DNA from: Lepidodermella squamata
Taxonomy: Eukaryota; Gastrotricha
DNA: 64,000 nt
Direction: 5' to 3'
Assembly: GCA_047495785.1 (NCBI GenBank)
Contig: JBLDXI010000012.1
Span: 372,001 to 436,000, forward strand
Shown here piece by piece: positions 35,761 to 47,707 of the stretch. Made by a program: the position numbers and the translations under genes. Position 1 is the stretch's first letter. Every line of letters starts with the position of its first letter. The notes below the pieces were generated by a model. The model made no database searches. It saw only the letters and a program-made list of their open reading frames with translations, and was not told the DNA's origin.

Positions 35761-36963
35761 CTAAATATGTTGCTGTCGATTGGTTGTTGGGTAGAAGGAC
35801 GAAGTAGCGTTTTTCGATGTTTGCCCGTCATCAGAAACACCACCCAAATGTTGGCAAACCATGTAGCGAGCTGTCGTCATTAGAGGGAACAGCATCTCAG
35901 GCGGGTGGGCGATGATCAGATTCGATTTCGTGTAGCCATTGGTCACATTAGCGTAGCCACCGCAAATATCGAAAATGACACTTGGTTCCGGTAGTTGGCT
36001 CGGAGTAGTCCGTTGGAACCCATCTGTTATCACTACTGTGAATAGAGTAGTCATCTTGTTTGGTCTCGTTGTCGGTAATTCTGCGAAAAAATCGAAGAAA
36101 ATTTAGATGAAAGGTTCAACCTAAGGTCTTACTAAGATCTCGACCGTTGAAAAAGTCAGCAGTAGCCAGCTTAACTTTTTGAGCCAACGCATTGATTTGG
36201 TATTGGCCATCCATGTGATGGAGCTTGTTCGCGGTTGCGTTGGCATGAACCTCCTGGGCTGCTTCATCAATTGCTATATAATGGCGATCAGTTCCGTTCC
36301 AAATGATCACTTGAACCCGCTGTAGGACAACATTCTCAGTTAAAACGTCAACGACTTCAGCCAGGTGCTTCGCAATAGTTATCGGAAGAAGTTCAGGCCG
36401 TTTCGGGTTACCTCCAAGCAGCTCAATCAACTCGCGTGATAAATTTTTCAGCTCATTAGGCGAAATATCTATCAGAACGTCAACTGTCTTGTCGGACGGT
36501 ATTTTCTCGAGGCATCTCGCTAGCTTGAGATCTACGTTGGAGGGTATGTCGTCTTCTTCCTCTTCAAGCTCATCCCAGTTGTTGCTAATCGCGTCAGTTT
36601 CGTTGTGAAGTATTTTTTCATCGGCTGCTGATCGTTTTCTTCTCGTCTGCTCGTCATCATCGTCATCCTCATCGGAGCTATCGTCATCATCATCATCGTC
36701 ATCATCTGTTACAAAGAAATGCAATATCAATGATCGATGGATTTAGTAATCTTACCATAATCCTCATCATCATCGTCATCTTCTTCGTAATCATTGGCGG
36801 ATCGGCGTTTCCTGTCTGACAGGCAGTCGGGTCCTACGTCGACATCTAGAGGCGAGAAATCGAGCGGAAATGCGCCCGGCTCCTCGATCGGGAAATCTTG
36901 CGCCCCAACTTTGTAGCCACTAAGGGCTAAGACCACCAGGCTGGCTAGTAGATACGAACGCAT
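35761..36963 (-). CDS. Secreted VWA-like family, member E, with acidic propeptide
   Basis: No named homologue recognised. Exons 36963-36756, 36705-36133 and 36080-35761 give about 366 residues, the longest member. The signal peptide is MRSYLLASLVVLALSGYKVGA. Two Asp/Glu-rich stretches contain furin-type sites DRKRRSAN and TRRKRSAA, so proteolytic maturation is likely. The core then reads ARCLEKIPSDKTVDVLIDIS, VQVIIWNGTDRHYIA and (after a conserved intron) LPTTRPN, LFTVVITDGFQ, SVIFDICGGY, NLIIAHPPEML and YMVCQHLGG. The C-terminal tail is longer than in other members, and an extra cysteine sits in the DICGG strand. Confidence 0.8.
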
Positions 36964-37568
36964 CTCACCTATAATGTTTAGAGAAGAAACGAGAAGGCAC
37001 ACTGAGTCCAAAGATTATTTTGCAATGCCCGACAGGTTATTTACTCAGGGAGGACAATGGAGCTTGAAAGATTAAGAGCTCTTCAGAGGGTTCTTTCGGT
37101 TACATGTAGGTATATATTCTATCTGTAGCGGATTGTATTATGGATATGGTTCAAAAGTGAGATGCCTGGGATGCTGGCTATCACTCAATTCCATTCCTGG
37201 ATCTATCGGATTTTTGGAATTCGGTGCGAGTTTACTATAGCTATCTGGTACACTTCAGCTCTTCTTGAAATCGGCGATTATATTGATTCTTCTGTCCTAT
37301 ATGGCAGAGAGGGTCTGTGTGTTTCTTGTTTCTTGCCAAATTATGCGCCCTTTATTATCTCTTCATAAAAACGGACCACTTAGCATAATAATGCATGCAT
37401 TTCAGCCTTCTGGGTATGGTGTTTTTAAATAAAACCCAAGTCATCGGTAACTTTATAAAAAAAATGAGCACATTTTATTGGCAATATTCAGTGATTGATT
37501 GAACATGAGTGGAAAATCCAGTCGTGACTTCGCGCCTGGTTGATATCGTTGATGGGTCACATTTTTGT

Positions 37569-37634
37569 TAACATCAAATTTACTTTTTTTAACATCAAAT
37601 TACTTTTTCTACCATCAAACTCTTTTTTCAACAA
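37569..37634. repeat. Inverted repeat, left arm
   Basis: Pairs with 38335-38401 on the opposite strand, about four mismatches in 66 bases. The arm itself is made of three to four imperfect units of about 20 bp built on ACATCAAATTACTTTTT. The arms are 700 bp apart. No target-site duplication was found, so the element type is unknown. Confidence 0.75.
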
Positions 37635-37797
37635 CAAATTTCGATATGTTAATTTTTGCGATCCACACTCATTAAAACCCTTGATGGTGACCAGTCCTGA
37701 AAAATTACAGTAAATTCGGACGAACAATGTAGTTTGTTGCTGTCGAACCCGTTTGAGAAATAATAGAAAATTGAGTTAGCTGCAATTTTTCAAGTTA

Positions 37798-37852
37798 CGG
37801 ACAAATATTTGATTTTTGGCCAACAAAAATTGAATTTTTAAATATTTGTCCG
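37798..37852. repeat. Perfect 13-bp inverted repeat (hairpin)
   Basis: CGGACAAATATTT (37798-37810) and its exact reverse complement (37840-37852) with a 29-base loop. It could be a MITE end or remnant; no coding role. Confidence 0.6.
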
Positions 37853-38249
37853 AATAATTTTACGATTCTCATTTTTGCGATGACAATGGTTCAAATGAGT
37901 GAAATTAGTCAGGGCCCTTCAAGGTTAAGCCGCCGGAACGTTTTACGCCGTCTTCGCCCCGGATGCCATCAGCACCCATGTCTCGCCGTTGAGAAGCAAC
38001 TTTGCCCGGCTGACATCGTTCGTAGCCGGACTTTCGCATGTAGCGACAATGACAATAGGTGATGTCGTCACCGTTTGCGAGGTCTCTTTATAATTCAAAA
38101 TGTCTTTCAAATACTATGAATCGCCAAAAAATCCAATAATCGATTAGCGCAGACCCCTGATTGTTGATAATAGCTTCCTTTCATGAGCTTTCATGAGCTA
38201 CTCAGAACTTTTGCTCATTTGTCTAGGACGAGTCTGGGCCCCGCTATCA

Positions 38250-39383
38250 TCACCCGAGGTGATAGGCACTTAAAATCCACAACTTCATCATGAAAGTATA
38301 TCCTTCCCCATGAAATACTAATTTCTGAATTTTGCTGTTGAAGAAAGAGTTTGATGATAGAAAAAGTAATTTGATGTTGAAAAAAGTAAATTTGATGTTA
38401 AAAAAAATATTTTCCTCGTTGATGAAAAATCGAAGACGAGTCGAAACTCGATTGTTCGCAACCAAATCGATTAGCTTTTCGAAGCAGCTGTTCCACCTGT
38501 GCAGTATTGCCGCTTGATTGGGCACAAGAGACGTCGCTAGCTCAGAGTCCATTTTAAGACCCGAGCTTGCAAGCAAAACACAAAGACTTTCGATCAGCAG
38601 GTCATCGGGCGCCTCCAAAGAGGCACCGTTTGTAGCGAGGCGAAACGCGGCATCTCCAACAGCTCGCACGGATACATCATTGGAGCGAAAAAGCTCGCAA
38701 AACAATCTATTTCATGGAACAATTAAGGTGTTTTTCCATAAAATAAAACTCACAAAATATTGGCGATAAATCGCTTTTTGATCACGTATTTCAGCTCTTC
38801 GAGTTCGATGTACGCCGCTTTTCGTTCAGAAATTGAAATGGCACTTGCAAACCGTTCTTCGAGCAGCCGCTGCTCCTGAGAGATCCCGCTCAAGCGTGAA
38901 TCAAAATGAGCCTGCCACATTTCAAGTAAGCAGGCTTTGAAGAAACTTTGACCAGGTTCATGAGTCACTTCGGCTTGTATTTCGAACTAGGGAGAAGGAA
39001 CGAATTAAATTACAGACTGAAAAACGGGCATAATACCGTTATCAATGCCGAACAAAGTTTCCCGAATATTTTCACCAAATTCTTTTCAAGTATCGCCTGA
39101 AAAGCAATGATAAACTCGCAATTGATCAATCAAATTTATAATTTACGTTTTGATGAATGATTGCGACGAGCTTTCTGAAACTTGGTGAGAGACCCCGCGA
39201 ATGATCAGTTGGTAGGTATTTCATCAGCAGGTCCATAAGATTAGAAGCAACTGAATCAAAGCTGGCTGGGACAAGCCTGTTCAAGGAAGCTTGAACAATT
39301 CGTAAGGTATCCTCATCCAAACCACCAATGTCGTGCGCAACACTTGAGGTTGGAAAACTAGCTCCCCTCATAGTACTTAACAC
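38250..39383 (-). CDS. Short MIF4G-domain protein (eIF4G/PAIP1-like)
   Basis: Translation-factor-type HEAT-repeat domain. Exons 39383-39147, 39096-39037, 38986-38754, 38706-38250 give 328 residues. The order of motifs follows an eIF4G MIF4G domain: IVQASLNRLVPASFDSVASN (cf. the RGxLNKLTPEKF segment), KLVAIIHQNAILEKNLVKIF, KLCSALI and FFKACLLEMWQAHFD. RRFxGNxxFIGELF-like KKRFIANILLFCELFRSNDV and RLRFFINEE complete it. It is clearly divergent from the second MIF4G gene at 49-52 kb. The last 50 codons after FFINEE are Phe/Asn/Lys-rich and coincide with one arm of an inverted repeat (38335-38401), so the native 3' end may have been replaced. Role as an eIF4A- or eIF4E-pathway partner is inferred from family. 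Confidence 0.7.
38335..38401. repeat. Inverted repeat, right arm
   Basis: Reverse complement of 37569-37634 with about four mismatches. It lies inside the terminal open frame of the short MIF4G gene. Confidence 0.75.
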
Positions 39384-39969
39384 AATTTAAAGTTGATAGC
39401 TAGCTGTTGTTCTCAGCTTTCCATGTTTCGAACAAATTTAGCGCAATGACGTAATTGGAAGAAGACAAATTTTCGCCATTGATTATTCTCGTGCAACGGC
39501 ACGCGCTTTTTTCCGTTGAATAACCGAGCTTTTTTATAATTACTTGAACAAAAATCTGTTAAGGTGGAGTTTTTTATTTTCATCAATCGAAGCGTCATGA
39601 TTTTTGCTTCTACTGATTTTACTATACGTACAATTATAGTGCGTACTAATGGCTGAATCGATTTTGCGTTATTTTACGCCGAGCATCAACGCAGTTTCCT
39701 GTGTATGCTTGTGTGTGACCGAGTAGTAATAAAAATTACAACTCAAACTGATGAATATAATATGCGCCGACGGTCCATTAATATTATTACACTGCAATGA
39801 GTATACGAGCGGTATTAGAGGATAGACGAGCGAACGAACGACTTCGACAAATAAAACTCACGCTAGCCGGCTGAATATTAGACAGCTGATCCTCATTCCA
39901 TCAAAAAGCGCCAGCTTTTCTGTTAAAAAACCTCATTTTTAGTTACAGATTTTATGTATTTTTAACAAC
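39384..39969. other. Divergent promoter region
   Basis: 586 bp between the divergently oriented MIF4G and kinase-ankyrin genes. AT-rich, no TATA box at a convincing distance, no other gene seen. Confidence 0.45.
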
Positions 39970-42623
39970 ATGGAAGCTTTCGAACAAATCCGAGAGCTTG
40001 GAGCCGGCAGTTATGGCCGCGCGATATTGGTTCGACGGCGTGGTACAGATCAGCCTTTTCTGGTAATAAAACAGATGCGCCTTCCCTACCTCATGTCGGC
40101 AGCTCAGCCGGAGGGTGCCGCTTGGAGTGACGCCAAAATTGTCGAACTTGCCTATCAAGAAGCAAAATTACTTACTACTCTGAGCCATCCTAATATTGTT
40201 AAAGCTCACGAAGCATTCGAAGGTTGGTATTATTTGCTTTTGGAAATAATTTTCCATGGATTTTTTCCCCTCAGATTCCGCAAATAATTTGAATTTGGTG
40301 ATGGAGTTTTGCGACGGAGGTGATTTGAACATGGCCATCACTCAACAGCAACAACTGGGCGGCGTTTTCTTCCCTGAATCGCAACTTCGTGCTTGGTTCT
40401 CGCAACTTGTCTTCGCAGTTAAATACCTCCACGACCGTCACATTTTGCACCGCGACATCAAGGCGGCGAATATTTTTCTCACCGTCGATCGCCGCGTTGT
40501 CAAACTGGGTGATTTCGGCATTGCGAAATGCCTCGATCGAACTGGTGGTCTGACGTTTACCCAAATTGGAACACCGACTAATATCGCCCCAGAGCTCTGC
40601 GATGGTCTGCCGTATGGTACAAAAGCCGAAGTTTGGTCGCTTGGAGTTGTTTTGTATCAAATGGCTACTCTAAATTATCCGGTAAAATTACTTGAAAATT
40701 CGGGAATAAATCTATTAAAATTTTGCAGTTTATGGAAAGTACTTTTCCAGCTTTGATGAATGCGATAAAAACAAAATCACCCGCGCCAATTTCGGAAAAT
40801 TTCTCCCCCGAACTGCGGCAGATCGTCGATCAAATGCTTGCAAAGAACGCAGATGACCGGCCGTCAGTTGACCAGTTGATTTCGTCCGATTTCATGTTAT
40901 CCGCTGTCGCCGAGTTGGTGACGAAGGGCGTTACTGTCGGCGCTGTTGCCGAGGTTCAGGCCACGATGGCAACAAGTAAATCTTCCTCGGAAAATTTGGC
41001 AGATTCAGCATTGACCAGCTGCTGTTCATCCTCGTCGGCGTACTCGAACGCATCCGCGCCTACTGCGACGGTGTCACTTCGTTCGACGGCCAGCGATGAG
41101 ATAAAAGCGGTAATTAGCGATGGCGATTTAGCTAGTCGCATCCGATCGACAGTCGAGCCGATTTTCCGCGAACCTCTGATTGCACTGCTCAACGAACAAA
41201 TGTTGACAGCTGAGACCCTGGTGACCTTGGACGATGGCGAGTTACGTGAGCTGTGTCCCAATAAGAAAGGTTCGTGTTAACCATTTTAGTGTTATCAATC
41301 CTAATTAATCCTCTTTTTAGGTCTACAATTGGCTCTAATAAAATTCGTCCAGCAATTACGCGAGGAATCGGGTGAAAATGTTGCAAAATCATTGCGTGAA
41401 TCGCTGGACAAAAGCGATATCGATTCTTTGAAGCGTTTATCTAAAAATAATAGCGAAATCGGTGATATAGTTGTCGACCCTGAAACTCGTAATACTTCCC
41501 TTCACTACGCGTGTAAGCTCGGCAATAGCGAGGCTATCAAGTTGTTGCTATCTCTCGGCGCCGATGTTTTGGCCCGAAATCGTTACGACGATCAACCGCT
41601 CCACGTTGCGGCATTCAATGGCCGGTTGCTGGCTGTCGATGTTCTTTTGCGAAGTGGCAAATGTGACGTCAATGCTGTGGGTCAATTGGGTCGAACTCCG
41701 TTGCACATGGCGGCGGCTTCTGGCTATCAAAACGTCGCGTCGATGTTAATTGAAAAAGGCGCGACGATTGACCCGATTTCTGGCCAGGAGGACCTGCAGC
41801 AAACACCACTTCTAGTTGCAACTTTTTACGGCCACGGTATAGTGTTTTTTAATTTCTATCTACCACAATGTCATCTTCGAACATCTTTCAGCTGGAATTG
41901 TTCGGTTGCTCTTGGAAAAAAACGCTAAGCTGACCTCGACGAACGCGCATGGCGACTCGGCGTTGCAAATCGCTACAGTTCAGAACAAGTTGGAAATCGT
42001 CAAAGCTTTGCTGGATAAAAACGGCCCTGGTATCGCCGAGTTGTTGGAACTGCGTGGCTTTCGAGGCCGAATGCCTCTTCATGCCGCCGCGGCTTGGGGC
42101 CGAGCTGATGTCGCGCGAATTCTGCTGTCGAAAGGTGCTAATCTGCGCGCGAAAAGTGGCCGCGATGAGTGCGGCGATTCTCCTCTCCACCTGGCTGCTT
42201 ACTACGGCCACACGGATGTAGCAAAGGTAAGCGGGACTCGATTTTTTTCGAAGTTTGTTCAAACTAGGCCGTTCATCTCAGGTCCTTGTCGACGCGGATC
42301 CAGCTGCAATGGAATTAAGTATGTTACTTATTTTATTTTATTTTTAATTTTATCTGTTCATTATTCCAGCCAACGATAACGGCGAGACACCTCTGAGTCG
42401 AGCTTGTTTTAATGGCCAGCTTGCCGTAGCGCGGCTGCTGCTTAACCGTGGAGCTTCGGTTACAGTTCGAGACAAAAGCAGTCACACGCCGTTGTATTAC
42501 GCCAAGCTGAAGTCACAGCAGATCGTTGAAGCATCGGGCGCCGGTTCGGGCAGTGCAATAGAAAATCCTGCCGCAGCTATTGTGCAGCTCCTGATGCAAA
42601 ATCGGCAAAATTTAGAAGACTAA
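39970..42623 (+). CDS. NEK-like kinase fused to SAM-like region and ankyrin repeats
   Basis: Seven exons: 39970-40222, 40275-40681, 40729-41269, 41321-41836, 41892-42226, 42282-42318, 42371-42623; about 780 residues. The N-terminal Ser/Thr kinase has a glycine loop (GAGSYGRA), VAIK-type lysine (LVIKQM), HRDIKAANIF, DFGIAK and APEL, so catalysis is predicted. Overall it reads like the NIMA (NEK) group. A Ser/Ala-rich linker follows, then a segment that looks like a SAM domain (LIALLNEQMLTAETLVTL and DDGELRELCPNKKGLQLAL). At least six ankyrin repeats complete it: TSLHYACKLGNSEAIKLLL, QPLHVAAFNGRLLAVDVLL, RTPLHMAAASGYQNVASML, ALQIATVQNKLEIVKALL, MPLHAAAAWGRADVARIL, SPLHLAAYYGHTDVAK. In the F-helix DxW the Asp is Glu (AEVWSLG). 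NEK plus ankyrin fusions are unusual in animals as far as I know. Confidence 0.85.
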
Positions 42624-44371
42624 ATGTTCCTTTTATTCCTTGCAATTATTCCGTTAACAACAATATTTTTCAAAATTAATTTTTTTGAAGATATGAGATC
42701 CGATAATAAACTTGAAGTTGTTCGAAAAAGCGTGCACATTGCCATACAATTTTGAGTTGAAATTATTTTTATTACAAAGTACAACAAAGGTTTCGATTTT
42801 CCTGTTCAATCAATAAATAAAAATATGTAACATCTACGAGTCTTTTAATGTACAGAGAAAAATAATTTTTCCCGATGCTGAGAGTTTCAGCAAACTGGAA
42901 TGTCGTCTTGAAGTAAAATTAGTGTCAAAGTGTTGTTATGGGCAGTTATAACTAAAAGGGTGAACAGATCGATTTAGCTCCAGCTTTGAAATCCGTCGAA
43001 CTCCACATACAATCCTGCGAAACGGTATCCGTACCAATTTCGCCTCGAACCAGGGTACAGGATCAGCCCCCGCTATCCGGGGCATCATTTGTCGCCTGTG
43101 GCCAGCCTTAAGGCCAATAATATGTGATATCCCTCGTGATATCCACCTACGATATCCGATATAATAACGATCAAACTATTTTCGAGGCCATGAATTCAGG
43201 TTAAAAGCTTCACATTTTACTTATTTTTGGGACGCAGAAAATCAGGGCACAGGACTAGGCAACGTTTTGCGGTTGTCCAACATATAACTATATCGTTCGT
43301 CTTCTTTGCCGATGAATAGCTCAAAAACAGCTCGCGACAGGCACGCGCTGATTGGCCCATCAAATTTCGAGATGTTATCAATCAAGGTTAAATTCGTGGT
43401 TTTTTATTTTTAGCGCAATTAGATTAGCTAACACTATTAGGGCTTTTACCCGCTAATCGGCGCACGCTTGTCTTCAATTAGGCTTTCACAATAAAAATTT
43501 AATTTTAAACTAGAATTGCGGACAGCTAATACCATCCTTGACATAAAGTCGTGCTTTTGAATGATATTTTATCACTTTAGGAAATTGGCTTGTTGTCTGA
43601 AATGTTTGTCCTACAATATCATCCTACCACTTCCATGCCATTTTCATTGCGCGATATGATGCCAGCGGAGAAAATATCCTATAACACCACTGCTCTTGAT
43701 TTTTGTTCGGAATAGGTCATTGTCATTGAGGGTACCTAGCCAGGTGGTTGGTTAGCCAGGTCATTTGTCTTTTTGCTATTTTTGGGATTGCCGAATAAAG
43801 GTCAATTCTTGATCAGACTTAGGCACGTATTAATGCCTCAAATGCGCCTCAGATGAATATCTATCGAGATGTTCGCCTCATGATCCTTTCCAGATATTCT
43901 ATGGACCCCCAATCCTAATAATTATGCGCGGTAATTAATCTATTTTATTTGAAAGCTTCAACAACGAGCTTGAAGCGACACATTCTTTGCACATTCTTGA
44001 GGTTCAGAATTTGGGGCGGAAATAAAACATTCGCTCACCCCTACAATATTCTAAAATATTATCCGAATATCCATCCAGACATTGAGGTTATCCGGCAGGA
44101 ATAAGGTCAAATCAGGATAAAGAGACAAAAAACCAGACATCGTTCTAAATTTTTATAGCCTGATGTCGTGCGTAATGTTCACCTCGCTTTCGTTCTAGAT
44201 GTGGAAATACATTGAACAAGTTAACCATAGTTAGCCTTTGTTAGACTTTGCAGCTCGGGCTTTTCCCCCTATTTTTTATCGGACTAAGGGGTATTATATG
44301 CTTTCATAACTGACAAGTACCTATTGGATTGGTTACAGGATTAACTTTTGAAATTATATATCTCACAATAG
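42624..44371. other. Gene-poor spacer
   Basis: 1.75 kb with no coding signal. GATATC-containing words recur around 43120-43160 and a TAGCCAGGT direct repeat lies near 43735-43765. No RNA gene or transposon end recognised. Confidence 0.45.
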
Positions 44372-45439
44372 ATGTTCGTACTTGAGTTTTCGCTTTTGTT
44401 ATTCTCGTTCAATCTCCTCTCGGTGATTGCAGTCAACGACAATGGTCCTTCGCCTGTTGCCGGCAAATTGCTTCTGAAAGGTCCCAGCTTTGTTTGGGGA
44501 TACGGCGCCGATAACGGCCCAGCCGTCTGGCCTCAATACTACCCTGTAGCTCTAGGCAAGCGTCAATCCCCGATAAACATCGATTTCGACGGAGCCAAGT
44601 CAGACGAGAACCACTCACTACCCCCTATTAAAACTAAGTACAATACGAAAGGCACCGCCCAAACTCTATCAACATTCGGTTACACCTTCACGATTAAATT
44701 TGCTGCCAACAAATCAAACGGTAATTTTAAAATTGGAGCTATGATGCGTGGCTCTCTTTATAAACGGAATTATTATTAGAGCTATCGGGCGCGGCTTTGA
44801 AAGGTGTATATCAACTGGCCAATATCCACTTGCACTGGGGAGCAAACGGCCGTGTTGGCTCGGAGCACACGTTCAACGGGAAGCACTTTCCTGCCGAACT
44901 GCACATCGTTCACTTCAAAAAATCCTACGGCAATCTGACGACGGCTTTGAATTACGGTGACGGTCTTGCTGTTCTCGGAATATTTGTCAAGGTCTCAAAT
45001 GAATGAACTCTATCTTGGATTGCTTTCTATGCTTTATTCAGGTTGGTGAGAAAAATCGTGAAATTCAAAAGATTATCGACAAAATTGCCAATGCTGTGCC
45101 GCCGGCTAACAAAAATGGAAGTGATATCATCCAAAATCAGCGCCTGGACGTCTCGAAACTCCTGCCTGATGATACCGACTGCTTCTTCACCTACCTCGGT
45201 TTGGGCTTGATACATGATTCTCTCCCTTATATTTTACTTCATTTATTTAAGGATCTCTGACCGCTCCGCCACTCAAGGAAAGTGTAATTTGGACCGTGCT
45301 GCATGAACACATCGAAATGTCGGCCAAGCAGTTGCGCACTCTTCGCAAGTACTTTCCAACAAATTACCGCCCAGTTCAGCCTCTTAATGGCCGGGTCGTT
45401 CGCCGTTCGGGCACCTGCTTGGGTGACTTCTCCGACTAA
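44372..45439 (+). CDS. Secreted alpha-carbonic anhydrase, copy 1
   Basis: Zinc enzyme that hydrates CO2. Exons 44372-44720, 44780-44991, 45042-45198, 45252-45439 give about 300 residues. The signal peptide is MFVLEFSLLLFSFNLLSVIA. The alpha-CA signature WGYGADNGPAVW and RQSPINID precede the zinc ligands HLHWG (two His) and ELHIVH (third His), with the SEHTFNGKHFPAELH block between. SLTAPPLKESVIWTVL is the Thr199-loop segment. All three zinc histidines and the gatekeeping Glu/Thr are visible, so activity is expected. It is secreted (no GPI or TM tail; it ends TCLGDFSD with one cysteine). Tandem with copy 2. Confidence 0.95.
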
Positions 45440-46643
45440 TAGCTGGTCTTTCTAGAGACTTTAATTTGTGAGCTAGTTCAATGCTACACCGAGTAATTAT
45501 TGATATCATAAAGTGATATAATCTCAAAAGAAACACTTATTTGCGAATGATCATCATATTTTGTTTTCCTGCTAACGAAGTATCGAATGAATCAATAAAA
45601 GAAATCTTTTATTTCCGCCAACAGCGTGTGTCATGGGCTTTAAAATCAAATCGTCATAAAAATATGCTGGTTTTGCTGGTAACCTCGAAGTTTTTATTTT
45701 GAATTTAAGCCGATTCAATTGGCATACGACACCTATCCATACCAGTCTTAATGTTCCCCGGAAAAACGGTTTTTTGAAACTTCTCGGTGACAATTCAACT
45801 TGAAATATACAGTACCAATAAAAAGAACTGCACAGTGGAGCTGATTCGTTTTTTGTCAGAATTAGGATCTCATGCGAGATGATGCTTCATTTTCGTACAA
45901 AAACGGACCATGGTGATGCACCTTTCCAAGAGTTCAAAAAATAACTCGGATGAAAGTAGAATATAGTTTGAGAAATATACACATATTCATGAGGTGTCTC
46001 CTTGTCCCGGATATAAAATGACCGAGATATAGAGCGAGTTATGAGACCAAGATACCAGGATAAATAAGATAAAACGACTTTTTTGGGTCAAGGGAAGAGA
46101 TTATGGTGCCATTTGCAAATTATTCTTCACACGCGATATCTTCAATCACGCGAGCTACTGGGTCCCTAATATCAAGATGCGGCTAAAATTAAGGTTAAAA
46201 ATAATTTTCCTCATTTTGCAGCTAACGCGCGCGCATGCGCCAATAAATACCCCGATGCCGCCAATCAGGCTCGGTCACTGTATCAATTATTTATTTTATA
46301 CAGGAATTCCGCAATTGAGCCAAGGCAGCTGACACGATACTCGGCAATATCTCGCAGATTTTTGGTTGTTATTTTATCACATCGCTCATCGGTGGGATAT
46401 TTCGCTAATACTACCAACCATTTATATGCCCTTTTTGCATATCCTACGCAACCTGACCTGCGGACTAAGGGAGTAGCACATTTTAAAACCACCAGACACC
46501 AGAGGGTATTAGCTTCCCAATTCATTTAAGAAGATGGCGGGACGGGTACAGACTTTAGGTGAGGAATGAAACTTTCAAACCCAATCTTTAGCTACGCGCA
46601 CGAAAATGATGAGCCAACGGTTAACGCATTGTACGTTATATAG
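45440..46643. other. Spacer between the carbonic anhydrases
   Basis: 1.2 kb. An open frame of 80 codons on the minus strand (46283-46525) has no recognised domain. Nothing else seen. Confidence 0.4.
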
Positions 46644-47707
46644 ATGTTCGCGCTAAAGCTTTCGCTCTTGTTATTTTCCTTTGATCTCCTCTCCGTTGTA
46701 GCAGTCAACGACAACGATGAGCTGTCACCTATACGTAAGCCTTTATTATTGCAAAACACTGGATTTGTTTGGGGATACGGTGCCGATAACGGCCCAGCCG
46801 TCTGGCCTCAATACTACCCTGTTGCCCTTGGAAATCGCCAGTCTCCAATCAACATCGATTTCGACGCAACGAAGCCTGGCAAGAGACACCAGCTACGTCC
46901 AATCGAAACTAAGTACAGAACAAAAGGCACCGCTCAGACCTTATCAACGACTGGTTACACCTTTACAATCAGGTTTGCTGCCAACAAATCAAACGGTAAC
47001 TATAAAATTTGAAGCTCCCCTTGATCTTATTTACAAAAGAATTTTGCAGAGCTATCGGGCGCGGCTTTGAAAGGTGTATATCAATTGGCCAATATCCACT
47101 TGCACTGGGGAGCAAACGGCCGTGTTGGCTCGGAGCATACGTTCAACGGGAAGCACTTTCCTGCCGAACTGCACATCGTCCACTTCAAAAAATCCTACGG
47201 CAATCTGACGACGGCTTTGAATTACGGCGACGGTCTTGCTGTTCTTGGAATATTTGTCAAGGTCCGAAATCATTGATTGAACTTTTTCCTGGAAAAATTT
47301 ATTTGCCTTGTTCAGGTTGGTGAGAAAAATCGTGAAATTCAAAAGATTATCGACAACATTGCGAATGCTCTGCCGCCGGCTAACAAAAATGGAAGTGATA
47401 TCATCCAAAATCAGCGCCTGGACGTCTCGAAACTCCTGCCTGATGATACCGACTGCTTCTTCACCTACCTTGGTTTTAGTTTGATACCTAATTTATCTTT
47501 TCTTTAATTTCATTTATTTAAGGATCTCTGACCGCTCCGCCACTCAAGGAAAGTGTTATTTGGACCGTGCTGCATGAACACATCGAAATTTCGGCCAAGC
47601 AGTTGCGCACTCTTCGCAAGTACTTTCCAACAAATTACCGCCCAGTTCAGCCGCTAAATGGCAGGGTCGTTCGCCGTTCGGGCACCTGCTTGGGTGACTT
47701 CGACTAG
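46644..47707 (+). CDS. Secreted alpha-carbonic anhydrase, copy 2
   Basis: Same exon structure as copy 1: 46644-46995, 47050-47261, 47316-47472, 47523-47707. Signal peptide MFALKLSLLLFSFDLLSVVA. Zinc ligands HLHWG and ELHIVH and the SLTAPPLKES loop are intact. Exon 2 differs from copy 1 at about five of 212 bases, and exons 3-4 are almost as similar. Exon 1 and the introns have diverged strongly. The C-terminus is TCLGDFD, one residue shorter. Active enzyme expected; the two copies may differ mainly in expression. Confidence 0.95.

Larger units (their letters stand above)
36964..38249. other. Spacer containing repeat structures
   Basis: About 1.3 kb without a credible gene. Contains one arm of a 66-bp inverted repeat (37569-37634) and a perfect 13-bp hairpin (37798-37852), both listed separately. 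Confidence 0.5.

Noticed and set aside
36655-36715. CAT/CGT-rich tract that looks like a simple repeat
   Set aside because: It is the codon run for the Asp/Glu-rich segment of family member E, not an independent element.
42624-44371. Possible RNA gene or riboswitch in the gene-poor spacer
   Set aside because: No tRNA T-arm, snRNA-like motif or stable long stem could be seen by eye.
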